Origin: Pieris napi
Lineage: Eukaryota > Arthropoda > Insecta > Lepidoptera > Pieridae
Length of the DNA stretch: 64,000 bases
NCBI RefSeq assembly: GCF_905475465.1
Contig: NC_062242.1
Span: forward strand, 2,693,501-2,757,500
Direction of reading: 5' to 3'
This document shows, piece by piece, positions 1-11,385 of this stretch. The stretch's first letter is position 1, and every line of letters starts with the position of its first letter. The position numbers and the translations under genes are program-made. The notes under the pieces are model-generated. The model did no database searches. It worked only from the letters and a program-made list of their open reading frames with translations, and was not told where the DNA came from.

Positions 1-240
1 AGTGTTGGTCTAGTGGCTTCAGCTGTGCAACAATGGACTTTCTATGTGCCCATTTAACATTTGCTCGAACGGTGAAGGAAAACGTCGTGAGGAAACCGAC
101 ATGTCTTAGACCCAAAAAACGGCATGTAATAGGCACTGGGGGCTGATCACCTACTTGCCTATTAGATTTTAAAATGATCATGAAACAGATTAAGAAATCT
201 GAGGCCAAGACCTAAAGAGGTTGTAGCGCCACTGATTTAT
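1..240 (+). mobile_element. SINE-A copy, cut by window edge, internally deleted
   Basis: This is a tRNA-derived lepidopteran SINE, here called SINE-A (Metulj/HaSE-like from memory). It begins at the SINE head (AGTGTTGGTCTAGTGG) and then jumps from GGCTTCAG directly to CTGTGCAACAATGG. The stretch that carries the pol III B box in better copies (GGTTCGATCCC) is therefore missing. The body continues through GTGAAGGAAAACGTCGTGAGGAAACC to the tail TTGTAGCGCCACTGATTT. The deletion means this copy is not transcribable from its own promoter. The homology is confident because at least ten similar copies occur in the window. Confidence 0.8.
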
Positions 241-778
241 TTTTAAATATCCCTGTACAAGTACAAATAAGTGTCGGAATACAGCTGCAAATATATATAT
301 TTTTTTTTTCACATTAAGTATCAAGATGATTACTCAAACTTTAATGACTCCGCGATCTCAAATCCCACGGTGGTTCTCATTCTGTCAAAATAATGAAAGA
401 TGAAAAGAGACAGATATGTACTCTAAACGGTACAATTTAATATATTCTATGTGAATAAATGCGTCGAATTTTATTGAAACTGATAGATTTATAGCTTCAT
501 ACATTCTACGCAAATTGATTTATGACCAATATACGAACTTGTTAATACACACATACACGAAACTTTTGCAGACTTTTCTCAGCTTCACCTAGTAACTTTT
601 GACTTACAAATACTATTTGTTATTTGGAAAAGTGTGTCTAAGGCGAACTGGTGTCAACATAATATTTATTGTCCCCCAGAGTTAATTACGTTCATAAAAA
701 TATGTTTCGGTACAGCCGAGTTTGAACGTCTGACAATACTGTGAATTATAATAAGCAGTAATATTTAAATAATAAGCC
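241..778. other. No gene seen; AT-rich, one LINE-tail scrap
   Basis: Only a short remnant (about 270-290, GTGTCGGAATACAGCTGC) is recognisable. It matches the LINE tail REP-D seen at 52155, 54975 and 60590. The remainder is simple AT-rich DNA. Confidence 0.5.
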
Positions 779-917
779 AGTGGCGCAACCTCCATCTATG
801 GGTCTTGACCTCAGAATGCACTCAATTGATCTAAGCATTTATTTGTTACAGACAAGTAGGAAATCAACTTTCTATCTGACAAATGTCGTAGATTTTTGAT
901 GAAAGAAAAATCCATTG
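779..917 (-). mobile_element. SINE-A, 3' half of a split copy
   Basis: On the minus strand this is a degenerate SINE-A tail and body (AGTGGCGCAACC, GACAAGTAGGAAATCAAC, then TCCATTG at the junction). It stops at 917 and resumes at 2356; between them sits the 918-2355 foldback element. Joining the two parts and removing one copy of TTG gives the normal SINE-A string TCCATTGGTGC, so the SINE is older than the foldback. Confidence 0.7.
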
Positions 918-2355
918 TAGACCAGTGCAGATAGCCTTCAAAATAAATAAAAAGTGAAAAAAATTACAGTAGGATGAAACCCCTTAGAAAAGCAGGGGAA
1001 TATGATCAAAATGAAAGGAAAAATAAATTACGGTCGATCTGAGGTCGGGAAGGGGTATGGGGGGGAGGTTTAAGGGTAAAAAACGGTTTATCTCGATTTC
1101 CGGCAAAACTAAAAGTCCTATCGAAGAAAGTTAAATGGCAAAGTTGTAGGTAATAAAAAGATCTAAAACTTTTGTATTCACACATTTTTCACATAACCTC
1201 AAAATTGGTGTGAAAAATTCAAAAAACCAAGTTTTTGGTTTTTTATTTTTATCTTTTACAAAAATTTATTTTTTTAAACGAAATTTGGTGAAAACTTACC
1301 TTATTATGACCCAAATATACTGTAATTTATTTGATTAAAAATATTTATTTTTTCACCTTATTTTGAATTAATATCGAAATAACACCCTAATTTTCAATCG
1401 AAAATTCTGACGTCAAAATTTCAGCTTTTTTCAAAAAGTTGGTGTGCTTTCAGTTCGTTGAAATCTCTACTTTCCTATGGTAAAAAAATATATATATATA
1501 TTACCATAGTAAATCTTCTCAGAAAATGCAAAACATCGTATGCAGTAACGCCCAGACCCGTCATACCCTTCCCTACTTCTCTATGAATCTTCTTTAAATT
1601 ATAATTAGATGCCTATTTATTACTATTTTAAGATAACTTATATATACCTGAGTGACCTAAAAAAAATGTTTAGCCTTTAGATGAGCTAAAATTTTTGTAT
1701 TTCATAGAGAAGTAGGGAAGGGTATGACGGGTCTGGGCGTTACTGCATACATATATGTTTTGCATTTTCTGAGAAGATTTACTATGGTAATATATATATA
1801 TTTTTTTACCATAGGAAAGTAGAGATTTCAACGAACTGAAAGCACACCAACTTTTTGAAAAAAGCTGAAATTTTGACGTCAGAATTTTCGATTGAAAATT
1901 AGGGTGTTTTGTCGATATTAATTCAAAATAAGGTGAAAGAATAAATATTTTTAATCAAATAAATTACAGTATATTTGGGACATAATAAGGTAAGTTTTCA
2001 CCAAATTAAACGTTTTTTTTGTAAAAGATAAAAATAAAAAACCAAAAACTTGGTTTTTTGAATTTTTCACACCAATTTTGAGGTTATGTGAAAAATGTGT
2101 GAATACAAAAGTTTTAGATCTTTTTATTACCTACAACTTTGCCATTTAACTTTCTTCGATAGGACTTTTAGTTTTGCCGGAAATCGAGATAAACAATTTT
2201 TTACTCTTAAACCCCCCCCCCCCCCTACCCCTTCCCGACCTCAGATCGACCGTAATTTATTTTTCTTTTCATTTTCATCATATTCCCCTGCTTTTCTAAT
2301 GGGTTTCATCCTACTGTAATTTTTTTTGGTTTCAAAAATTATCGGCACTGGTCTA
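918..2355. mobile_element. Foldback DNA transposon, about 1.44 kb
   Basis: Left arm 918-1587 and right arm 1701-2355 are inverted copies that match over almost their whole length, with a loop of about 113 bases at 1588-1700. The outermost bases are TAGACCAGTGC and GCACTGGTCTA. A short stretch just inside each end (about 929-955 and 2328-2344) has diverged, while the inner arms are nearly identical, including the blocks around the poly-C/poly-G tract near 2215 and TGACGTC near 1410 and 1876. Flanking TTG (915-917 and 2356-2358) is a 3-bp target duplication; reading it as ATTG (4 bp) is also possible. No transposase is encoded, so it is non-autonomous. I cannot assign a superfamily. Confidence 0.85.
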
Positions 2356-2434
2356 TTGGTGCATAGGCGTGATTCGAATGTCCGTCCTCAGGGGTAATAG
2401 TCGCACTTAGATCACTAGGCCATCACTGCTCCAA
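2356..2434 (-). mobile_element. SINE-A, 5' (tRNA-like) half of the split copy
   Basis: Minus-strand head of the SINE-A copy that begins at 779. It holds a decayed B box (GATTCGAA on the plus strand), the GTCGCAC... segment and the terminal CACTAGGCCATCACTGCT. It lies immediately to the right of the foldback element. Confidence 0.7.
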
Positions 2435-4059
2435 AAACATTCAAATATTGTATACACAGCCTCTGTCCTTAATTTTACAATAGGTATATTACAAATGACA
2501 AAATATGAAATATGAGAAAATAAATCTATTATATGAATATATGATGAAACGCAATAATGAAAATATTAGCGTCACGAAGATGTGCAGCTTTTTAGTCGAA
2601 GAAAAGCGAGAGAGCGATTAAGACCGATTGACAGAGAGTGAGAAGGGCGAATTACCTTATAGAAATTCTATTTTAAAAATTAAAATTTCGAAATAATTTA
2701 TTGAAATCTCAAATGACGAATTGTGAATTAAAATGGCATGTATTTTTATTAATAATTTAGAATAATGACAATTGAATTCCTAACATATCTTCCTTTTTCC
2801 CTCCCTCTAAGTCTCGGAAATCTAAAGTTTTAAATTTGCATAAATAAGAACAAGACTTTAAAATTTGTTTGCCAAAGAAGTTTCACTTCTGACATGACGT
2901 GGTCTTTTGCACGCACGCACTTTTTTATTAGTGGCAACAGCTTCCGTCAGCAGTTTTGCCCACGTGGATTACGTATATCGTGTTTTTGCTCCTCAAAAAT
3001 ATTCATTAACTTTCAGTAAATTTACCAAAAAATAAAATTATACACCAAAACCTTTCTCAATTATCACATTATCTACTTGAAATTCGCCCATTCATTCCAT
3101 TGTATTAATATAGCATACACTTTTTTCCGACGTTCATAACAGTAAATGAAGTAACCACAGTAAATGATATTTTGATTCCTGATATTTTTTTAAGAATACC
3201 CATTCTACGTGAACAAATTTGTGTGGAAAACTAAACCTTTTGTACTGTTATGGAAACCTTCGTAATCTATATTACGTACATAGTTACAATTGTTTCTCGT
3301 GGCACGGATATTACTCCATTATTACCATACTAATAAGGAGTAGTTAATTAATATTGAATTTAGTTTGAATTACTGCTTTGATATTCTCATCTTGGCGACG
3401 TTCAAATCAATTTGCGCTTAGTAATCCGTCTCATTATTAAGCTCAGTCCCCTGAAGGTGTCTTCGGGAATTCATAATACAATATTAGGTATAAAGAAAAA
3501 GTAGCTATACTAATTTTTTATTTCGCTATACATTGCAGCGCTGTAACGCATTAATATTTTTTAAACACATACGTGAAGATGTTACTATCAATCATAGATT
3601 AAAGAGTATACAGGATACCCATACATATTGATGATATAGATGACGTTGTCCTGTACACTTGAACACGTACAAAAATAAAAATAACTTTGGCCCAGCCCGT
3701 TAGGAGTTTAATTGCAAACACACACCCTGAAGATTTATATGTATAAAGATAACCGTGCGAAGATAATGACCGACCTACGTTTAATATTAAGGCCGTACAA
3801 GGTCTATTGCAACTCGGCCACAGCGGCTATTCTCTATAGAGATTGGCTTGTATGCGCAGCCACTACTGTCAGTCACAAATAAAATGCATATCTTATGTTC
3901 TTTACTTATACCTTGATCCCAGAAATGGCGGACACAACTGAATCGCAAGATAGACAACTTACCAAAAAAAACTGCTAGTATAATCGCGGCTTATATTTTC
4001 GACCCGAGATAGCATGATTTGCCGGTGTGGTGAAGTATATATATACATAGATACCAATT
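2435..4059. other. No gene seen; AT-rich with one short interspersed repeat
   Basis: At about 2866-2930 there is a repeat (AAAGAAGTTTCACTTC, then GCACGCACGCACTTTTTT) that recurs at 5984-6045 and 19145-19210. Nothing else is recognisable, and no open frame or splice structure is convincing. Confidence 0.45.
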
Positions 4060-4303
4060 ATGCTACAACCTTTTAGGTCTCAGACTTCTGCATCTTTTCT
4101 AATAGGCAAGTAGGTAATCAAATTTCTGTGTCTGACACATGTCGACTTTTTGGTCTAAAGCATGCTGGTTTCCTCACGATGTTTTCCTTCACCGTACGAG
4201 CGAGTGTTTAATGCGCACATAGAAAGTACATTGGTTCACAGCCGGGAAAGAACCTTAGACCCCGGGGATAAGAATCGCACGTTGATCCCACTAACACTGC
4301 TCA
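4060..4303 (-). mobile_element. SINE-A copy
   Basis: Minus-strand full-span copy. It runs from the tail (GCTACAACCTTTTAGGTCT) through AATAGGCAAGTAGGT and TTTCCTCACGATGTTTTCCTTCACCG to the head (CACTAACACTGCTC). The B box region is damaged (GGGAAAGAACC on the plus strand). Confidence 0.85.
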
Positions 4304-5500
4304 TTTGAAACATACTTAGTAAAAGACTTCGAAAAATAATAAAATATTTTATTTTATTTTATTTAATACTCAACACAATAATCCATTTGGTTTCTGGATT
4401 ACATTTAGTTACTAAAAGCTGAAAGCCACATGCGTGGGCAGCCGTTTTCGGTAACATTTGCCATTTATCCCCTAGACTTTTCACAACAAAGTTGGATAGC
4501 CTATTCACAACTTGAAAATCAGCTACTCGATACCAAATAGAAATCAATCAACCTTATATAATAAAATTTGCCATCCAGTTTAATAGAAATAAAAGCTTCT
4601 TACAAATTTAAAACACTTTTAAAAGTACATATAATTAAGAACATACCTATAAAATAACAAAAAAAAACCCACATATATAATTATGTCTATAAAAATCCTA
4701 AAAGTTCAATATAAATTAATAGAAAAAATATGTTTATCAAAATATCAAAAAAATCACTCGTAGCATTTAGTTATATCTGTGAACGATTATTACTACTCAT
4801 TAGTAACATAATGCGTGTTGTGACATCGATGCGACCTACCTTCACTTTTTATAAAATATTGTACATATTGTTAGCAAATAGTTGTTTATTTTCAAATAAT
4901 TTCATAACACGATGTACATAACTAACCTACTCTAAATTTTCTCACTAAGTGAATGTAAGTCTTTGAGAAATAAAGTATCTTTGAACCGAAAATATACCTT
5001 TATTTGGAATATTGTACTTACAGTGTACTATCTTCTAGTACTATCTTCAATTAAATAAATACGTGGAAAAAGCATAGTGTCCTGTTTCCTAAAGGGAGGA
5101 CCCTTCTAAATACTAACTGGCCGCCGCGAAACTCGAAAGTCCCAGTGGCTAAGGTCAGGAAGTTGTGTATATATGATATCTTTAGCGGCCAGAATAACTA
5201 AGTTAGCGCGTTTCAGGTTGTGACGTCATCGCAGTGATTTGTAAGCGCAGATTGTAGGTGTGGCTATAAATAATTAAGTCAAACTTTACGTAAATAAACT
5301 TACAGAAAGCTTTTTTTCATACTTCGGAAGTTGTGTCTAAGGAAAAATACTACGTTGGTCTTACGATTTGTAATTAATATCAAGTGATTACTTAGTACTT
5401 ACTACATGGTCTAATATGCGCGGAAAGAAGAAACACAGCAACCACACCTCGTTCAATATCTAAGGAACGTGAAATGCTTATAGGATCACAAAGTGTAGCC
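4304..5500. other. No gene seen; candidate CRE/TATA promoter inside
   Basis: AT-rich DNA with a less AT-rich stretch at 5098-5290. A possible LINE or transcript 3' end sits at 4925-4990 (AGAAATAAAGTATCTTTG). The promoter-like motif pair at 5221-5272 is listed separately. Confidence 0.4.
5221..5272 (+). promoter_or_regulatory. Candidate promoter: CRE plus TATA box
   Basis: A perfect palindromic cAMP-response element TGACGTCA (5221-5228) lies 37 bases upstream of TATAAATA (5265-5272) on the plus strand, within a less AT-rich segment. If used, transcription would begin near 5295. No convincing first exon follows, so this is motif evidence only and could be coincidental or part of an unrecognised repeat. 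Confidence 0.25.
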
Positions 5501-5739
5501 TTTTTGAAGTGAAACTTCTTTATCGGGGTTGGAAAAAAATTTAGTGTAACATTTTTTCGTAACGCGTCACATTTTTCCGTTACGCGCCATCTTTTAAAGT
5601 GAAACTTCTTTATCGACGTATGGGAGAAATTTTGTAGCAGGTTACGCGCCATGTTGCTTTTTGAAGTCAAACTTCTTTATCGGCGTTGGAAAAAAATTTA
5701 CACACATTTGCCACATTTTTCGGTTACGCGCCATCTTTT
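5501..5739. repeat. Three tandem units, AAGTGAAACTTCTTTATCG type
   Basis: Three direct copies start near 5501, 5597 and 5657. Each has (TTTTTG)AAGTGAAACTTCTTTATCG, then a GTTGGAAAAAAATTTA-like block, then TTACGCGCCAT. Unit length varies (about 96, 60 and 83), so units were gained or lost unevenly. The open frames across it simply read through the repeat. AAGTGAAACTT is itself a near palindrome and also appears, inverted, in the 5984 repeat, suggesting 5501-6045 may be one element. Confidence 0.65.
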
Positions 5740-5983
5740 TCTTGTCCCTACCACGGTTGATCCGAAGAGATTCGAAGCCATTAGTAACAAAAATATATAA
5801 TAACGATAACAATGATAGTAATACTAATAATTCTATTACAATTAATGAAATTCTGTAATAATCTTAGTACTACATAGTAGTACAGTAATAAGTTAAAATG
5901 AAATAATTGTATTTGTATTCATGTCTATGATAATAAAAGCCTTTTGTTAAACTTTATTTAATTTAACTTTATTTAACCAATTT

Positions 5984-6048
5984 CTGTAAAGAGGTTTCAC
6001 TTCCTACGTGTGTACACCTAGTACACGCACACATTTTTTTTTAATTGT
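5984..6048. repeat. Short interspersed repeat (AGGTTTCACTTC...ACACGCACAC)
   Basis: This matches segments at 2866-2930 and 19145-19210. All have AAAGAAGT(TTC)ACTTC followed by (G)TACACGCAC and a poly-T run. It may be the right end of the element that includes the tandem units at 5501-5739. Confidence 0.4.
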
Positions 6049-6182
6049 TTTTTTTAAAGACAATTCACACCAATTGACCTAGTCCCATGCTAAGCTGGTG
6101 AAGCTTGTGTTATGGGTACTAGGCAACGGATATACATACATATTATAGATAGATAGACATATAAATACATATTTAAACACCC
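6049..6182 (-). mobile_element. SINE-B, 5'-truncated
   Basis: Minus-strand copy of the 3' body of the second SINE family (full copy at 25890). It has AAAGACAATTCACACC, GACCTAGTCCCATGCTAAGC, GGGTACTAGGCAACGG, and the TAGATAGATAGAC segment. The tRNA-like head is absent, as expected from incomplete reverse transcription. Confidence 0.75.
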
Positions 6183-7235
6183 TTTCATGTTTAAGATAAA
6201 ACTTTCTTAATAAAGAATTTGAACTTTGCCAACTTAAAAATCGTTACGGCGAAAATGTAAAGGAGTGATGATCCATCTCGTTAATATTCCGGTAAAGTCA
6301 CGACGCTTACTTGAATTTCAACCCTTTATCTGCGTTAAAGATATCCAAAATACGTGCTCTTTTATTGTGAAATCTTGAAGAAATGTCTACATTATAGGAG
6401 ATTAAACTAGAAAAAAAGACTCATGAAAAAGTAAAAATACATATTTAGAATATTTATCTCTGTATATTTTAAATGAGTACCAATGTTGCAATCATCCATC
6501 CATGCAGAGTTTAATAAAGAGTCGTTGTCTCTTTTTAATGATGTTTCTTGTACTAAACATAAACCTTGAGCTTGACTTGGTGACGGACTCGCAATATCTT
6601 ATCTTATCTTTCACATATGCAATACCCATGTAAACTAATTATCTCTTGCGGTATATATAGCCCTTCCATTTTTAATATTTACCATTTCAAATTTTTCTAA
6701 AATTAAATTAAGGTCCATTTAATATTAGACACTTGTTATGTTTTCTCCAAAATTTAAATACATAAATATGAGCTACAAAACACGCTTAACGCTGCAATTT
6801 ATTTTCCATTGCATCCAGCTGTTCTAATGACTTGGTTATATGATATCAAAACAAACTTTGCCTTACTAAAACTAAATTTTGGTCCGAAATTTCCAAAATT
6901 TTGTTTTACGTCATTTGTGTGTTGAAAACTACATTTTCTAATAAATAACTTAAAATAAAAAACATTATTTCTAATTTACATTTAATCATTAATTTTACAT
7001 TTATTATTAATTTTATCATTTTATGCCCTCATTTTTTTTACTTCCAAAAAAAATTACAAATCCAAAATATCCATATCTCTTTTCATTCTTCTTTATGTTA
7101 TAATATGGCAAATAAATGTATGAACACGAAGTCATTTTAATGTATTCAAATTATAAACCATTTAGTATAGATAATCCCAAAGCACAACAGTTTATACTAT
7201 CGAACAAAAAGCTAACAAAGTTTGAAGCTTCAGTG
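6183..7235. other. No gene seen; AT-rich
   Basis: Simple AT-rich DNA with no repeat copy, splice pair or open frame that I can support. Confidence 0.4.
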
Positions 7236-7330
7236 TAAACACGGGCGGAAGTGACGTCACAGGAAGTCGGCGGAAGCGGCGCCGCCATGCTTCCTTGCTT
7301 CATTTGCTCCCGCGCAAACTCAATCACAGC
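7236..7330. promoter_or_regulatory. GC-rich island with ETS, CRE and GCCGCCAT motifs
   Basis: In otherwise AT-rich DNA there is a compact run containing GCGGAAGTGACGTCAC (ETS-type GGAAGT fused to a CRE), then GGAAGT, CGGAAG and GGCGCCGCCATG. The ETS-CRE composite and the CCGCCAT (YY1-like ATGGCGG on the minus strand) are typical of TATA-less housekeeping promoters. An ATG at 7287 opens only 33 codons with no clear donor. The direction of transcription cannot be decided from the sequence. Confidence 0.4.
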
Positions 7331-9240
7331 TTCAGATTGGAATCGAATTCAATATTACGTTTGCGTTTGCTTGCAAGACATTTTATAGATTTTATTTATG
7401 TTTCGATCTTATTTTTATCGCTAAAGGAAACTCTTAATATAGTCACATTCATTTCGAATGAATCTGTGATAGCAATAACATTTAAAAAAGCATTTATAGC
7501 CCAAAATTTTGTTTACAATGCAATATAATTTTCTTAGTGATTTGTCACCTAACAAGGAAGTCAAACAACATGCTTAGCTTCACATTAATTATTAGATATC
7601 CAAATATGATTCTAAAAATACATAAAGGATAATCTGTTATGATTTAAGACACAAAAAGTCAACAACAACACATGGACACGTGCTTCTAAATATTCAAAAC
7701 GTTGTTTATTTAACATGGCGTCCGTGGCTTAAAAAAAATATCAAATTTTAATCACATTTGGATTCAATGAAAAAGCTAGTATTTTTTAACAATTATATTT
7801 AAAAGTAGCAAAATTAAAGTACATTAAAATGGCCAACAGATCGAAAAACGTATCTTACGGTATGGCTTTGAAATAAACCACATTGTTAATTATTAAATAC
7901 ACTTGGAATAGCCATAATTATCTTGATTTTTTATTGAAAATTAAAAATAATTTTCACCACTTTTCACGCAAGCTTTGTTTCAAAGTTTAGGTTATATTTA
8001 GGTTTAGATACAAATTTGTACTGCCCGTTCCATTTTTAAAAATATAATTCGATAATTAAGCATTGACGAACACAGCTGGTCGTATTCGAAAGCTTAGCCA
8101 CGTGTTCAAAAAGCTCTTTAAGTTTTTTTAATATATTCGAGACGTTGATTAGTTAACGAGGTGCAATGAATCATAGTTATCTAATCCGCGCCCTCTGTTA
8201 GTTATTTTTGTCCAGTCTATTTTTGTAACGGAAACGTGTGCCATCCGCTGGGGGTCCTAGGTCATTGCGCTCGAATTATTTAAAAGATAAGCGACATATT
8301 TTAATATATGTATGTTTATATATGAGCCTATTTTATCTCTGACTTTTAAAAAATTTAAGAAATGTATTAAAGAAAAGGCTTACTATAAAGTTAACGATTA
8401 TCTAGTTGATAAAAGGGCCTGGGACTAGTGCTACATAGGCTACTTCTAATTAATTTGAGATATTTGTTTTAAAATAAGTATTGTCATAGTAGTTTTGTAT
8501 GATGATTGGCTATTTTAAAAGAGTACCGAGAGTTATCCGGCTATTTCTCTCGGCCTACACCCTCTGTCTTCCTATGATAAAACACTTCGCCTTCAAAGAA
8601 GTGGTTATAATAATTAAAATTAATAAACGTAATTAATTTAAAAATACTTATATGAATTAAAACACGGAGCTTTCCTGATTCAATTAACTATTATGTCAAC
8701 TTCTTTTAGGATTGCAACTTCACCCAAAATCTTTTTTGAAACCATTCACTGCGGTGAGGGGATGTGACAGGCGATTTTCGAGTTCTTTGTAAAGCTAGTC
8801 AAGTGACATTCGGCCGCTCTTAAAACACTCAGCCTGTTTTATTTTCTTTATCCATCTAAAAATGCTTTAAAGGCACTCCACATTTCATATCGCGTTCGCT
8901 CTTTTGAAATATCTCGGTTGAAATCATTTGAGTCCCTTTAAATATCGTGTTCTTTTTTCAAAAAGGAGGTTTTGTTTATTTACAAAGCGAGGCAATTTCC
9001 TTACACTTAAAATAAAACTGGAGTAATTTGTGCGCATAAATTTATACTTATCAAAATATTCCCAACTTTCTTTGTATACAATGTGTCGGAGACATATTTT
9101 TTTATTATTTAACATTTACTTAATGCTATTAAGAACATGTACCAAATATATAAATAGGTTTAGTTTATTTAGGGCAACGGAGTTTACAAACAAACTAAAT
9201 AAAGAGAAGATACTTAATAATGTAATGTCCCATTGTACCC
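7331..9240. other. No gene seen
   Basis: AT-rich. A moderately GC-rich stretch near 8200-8270 (around CCATCCGCTGGGGGTCC) looks like part of an interspersed repeat, but I cannot place it. Open frames here are short and lack splice or codon support. Confidence 0.4.
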
Positions 9241-9470
9241 TTTTTAGGTCTGCGCTTCAGATTTCTGAACCTGTTTCATGATCATTTGTCAATCTAATAG
9301 GCAAGTAGGTGACCAGCCACCTGTGCCTGACACACGCCGTCAAATTTACCGCTCGAGCGAATGTTAAATGCGCACATAGAAAGAAAGTCCATTGGTGCAC
9401 AGCCGGAGTTCGAACCTACGACCTGAAGGATGAGAGTCGCACTTTGTAGCCACTAGGGACACACTGCTCA
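9241..9470 (-). mobile_element. SINE-A copy
   Basis: Minus-strand copy from the tail (TTTAGGTCTGCGCTTCAG) through AATAGGCAAGTAGGTGACC to the head (CACACTGCTCA). A short internal deletion removes the segment between the GCCGTC and the GAGCGAATG blocks. The B box remains recognisable (GTTCGAACC on plus). Confidence 0.85.
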
Positions 9471-11101
9471 TTGTTTTCAATACACACTATAATATAACGC
9501 AGAGGTAAACAAATTTGAAACATCTGTGGAAAGACACCTGCTTTATAAATTCCAAATGAAAATATTTCTCATAATATTTGCGTTGCAGAGAAGCTTTCCC
9601 GGTTGAGGAATAAACAGAATGCCAATTACCTAACAACTTAATCATTTTTACATCATTTTTGCTTGAACAAGTTGATTTTTAATGTTATTTATTCCCGGCA
9701 CAGCCGAGGAAATTATGCGAAGGAAGCCCCGCTCGTGATGGAGGGACTGTCACAGGCATTACTACGACGAATCACTTTTAACACCACTACTATTGGTTTT
9801 AAACTGATTTTAAATTGATTTGGGAAATTTTAACTTTAGAACGTATGTTTGTTAGTTTTTTTATTTAATTATTAACACTTCGTTGCATACAAAACTATTT
9901 AGTTGACATAATTAAATGAAAAGGAGGGCAACTGAGGGCCTTATCGCTTTCGAGCGATCTCTTCCAGGCAACCATTGTGAGAAAAAAAATGAGATAAGGC
10001 AAGCGCAAGACAATATTATAAAAACTTAAGACGTAGTTTGAGTGTAAGTTTGTACAACAAAAATATGGGCTAACAGAAGCTTTTTTCTTATATTTTTTTT
10101 CCGCCTTCTAACAATGATTTTCATACATGTGTTTCCACTAAAGCGGAGACGAGCGCAGTGGAGAGAGCGAGTTGATATTGTCACCACATATGAGGTTAGC
10201 GAGTTGACTACCGTTACATAGGTACCATACGGTGATATACGAGATATATAATAGATTTTCTCCTTTTAAAAGACATATTTAACGTTGTTTATGTTTTATT
10301 TCACGTCACCTCTGTATATATAAAATATTCTCGCGCCTTTAAAAAACAACCCTTACGATACCTACGTATCAGCATAATGATACAGTGTAGTCGTCTTTCT
10401 TCTTAACAAATTCGATTTTATTTAACAGGTTTGCGTTTACACGCAATTTTGCCCATTATTAAGTACTGCAAACGTCGATACTGCCAGTCACGGAGCTTAA
10501 ATGATTACTAAACGACAAAATAGTATATAAAAGTGATACAAACGACACGAGAATTCTAAATTCGAGTTCTTATAGTAGTAGTGAGAGCGTCTTCGCCGCA
10601 AGACGGGTATTATCAGCACAAATAATTTCCTATTACAGCCACACACTAAGCTGCCTTTCCAATTTTCTAAAATAAACATTCACCAGTTTGAATCCCTGTA
10701 AGTGACACTGATGTATTTGAAGTTTCAACGTTGGAAAAATAGTGTGGGTTTTACAGTTATAATGTGTTTCTTAGGATAAGCTTTGCCGTCGCAGTGGAAA
10801 GTGGAAATCCTCCATTGTACTGTATAATGGATGGTCTTACAATACCTATAGCTTGCAATGGAATTCTTTTTATTAGATTAAACTTCAATACAATTTTCAC
10901 TACTTGGTGTTTTTATAACCCAATTGCCAGTCCAATATTCTAGTGATAGCTTTAAATTTGGCTAATAAACACTTAGTTATTTACAATTGAAGAATGCGCA
11001 ATAGTATTAAATGAAATGTAATGTGTCCATTAAAATTATAAAACAGTTGCAATGTCTCGCATGCTGTATAACAAACCGTAAAATTCTCGTTTGGACTAGA
11101 G
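9471..11101. other. No gene seen; holds one LINE tail
   Basis: Apart from the LINE tail at 9925-9985 there is nothing I can name. A less AT-rich patch at 9690-9770 and another at 10140-10200 carry no open frame. Confidence 0.4.
9925..9985 (-). mobile_element. LINE 3' tail fragment (GAGCGATCTCTTCCAG type)
   Basis: GGGCCTTATCGCTTTCGAGCGATCTCTTCCAGGCAACC-like text is shared with 53840-53905. On the minus strand it contains a small GC hairpin (CGCTCGAAAGCG) that I recognise from the 3' end of a lepidopteran non-LTR retrotransposon. No coding portion is attached. Confidence 0.5.
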
Positions 11102-11385
11102 CAGTGTTTTCCAACCGCTTCTTGTGCCGTGCTCCATCTTAGCCTTTCTAAAATTCATATGTAGCATACTTAAATTCACATGTAACATACAAAAAATCAC
11201 TTAAAAACTTAAATGATAGGTTTTATGAATAAATTAGTAGGAAATTGTTAACAAAACACAAATTTTCTAAAGATAATGAAAAACTTAAATTCAAATTCCA
11301 AATAATTTAAACAAAAATTCGAATAGAAACCCCTAAATAATCAAATTACCCCTGTGGGGCATGATCCTCACGTTGGGAAACACTG
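11102..11385. mobile_element. hAT-like MITE
   Basis: Ends are CAGTGTTTTCCAACC and GTTGGGAAACACTG, an imperfect inverted repeat with the CAGTG start typical of hAT elements. It also carries a CCCCTGTGGGGCATG block near its right end. A shorter relative is at 31513-31775, where an 8-bp duplication supports the hAT assignment. No clear duplication is visible here. Non-coding, 284 bp. Confidence 0.75.

Noticed and set aside
2095..2319. 74-codon frame with a proline run
   Set aside because: It reads across the right arm and poly-C tract of the foldback element.
5392..5670. 92-codon minus frame with internal repeats
   Set aside because: The repeated peptide (KKFHFK) comes from the tandem DNA units, not from a protein.
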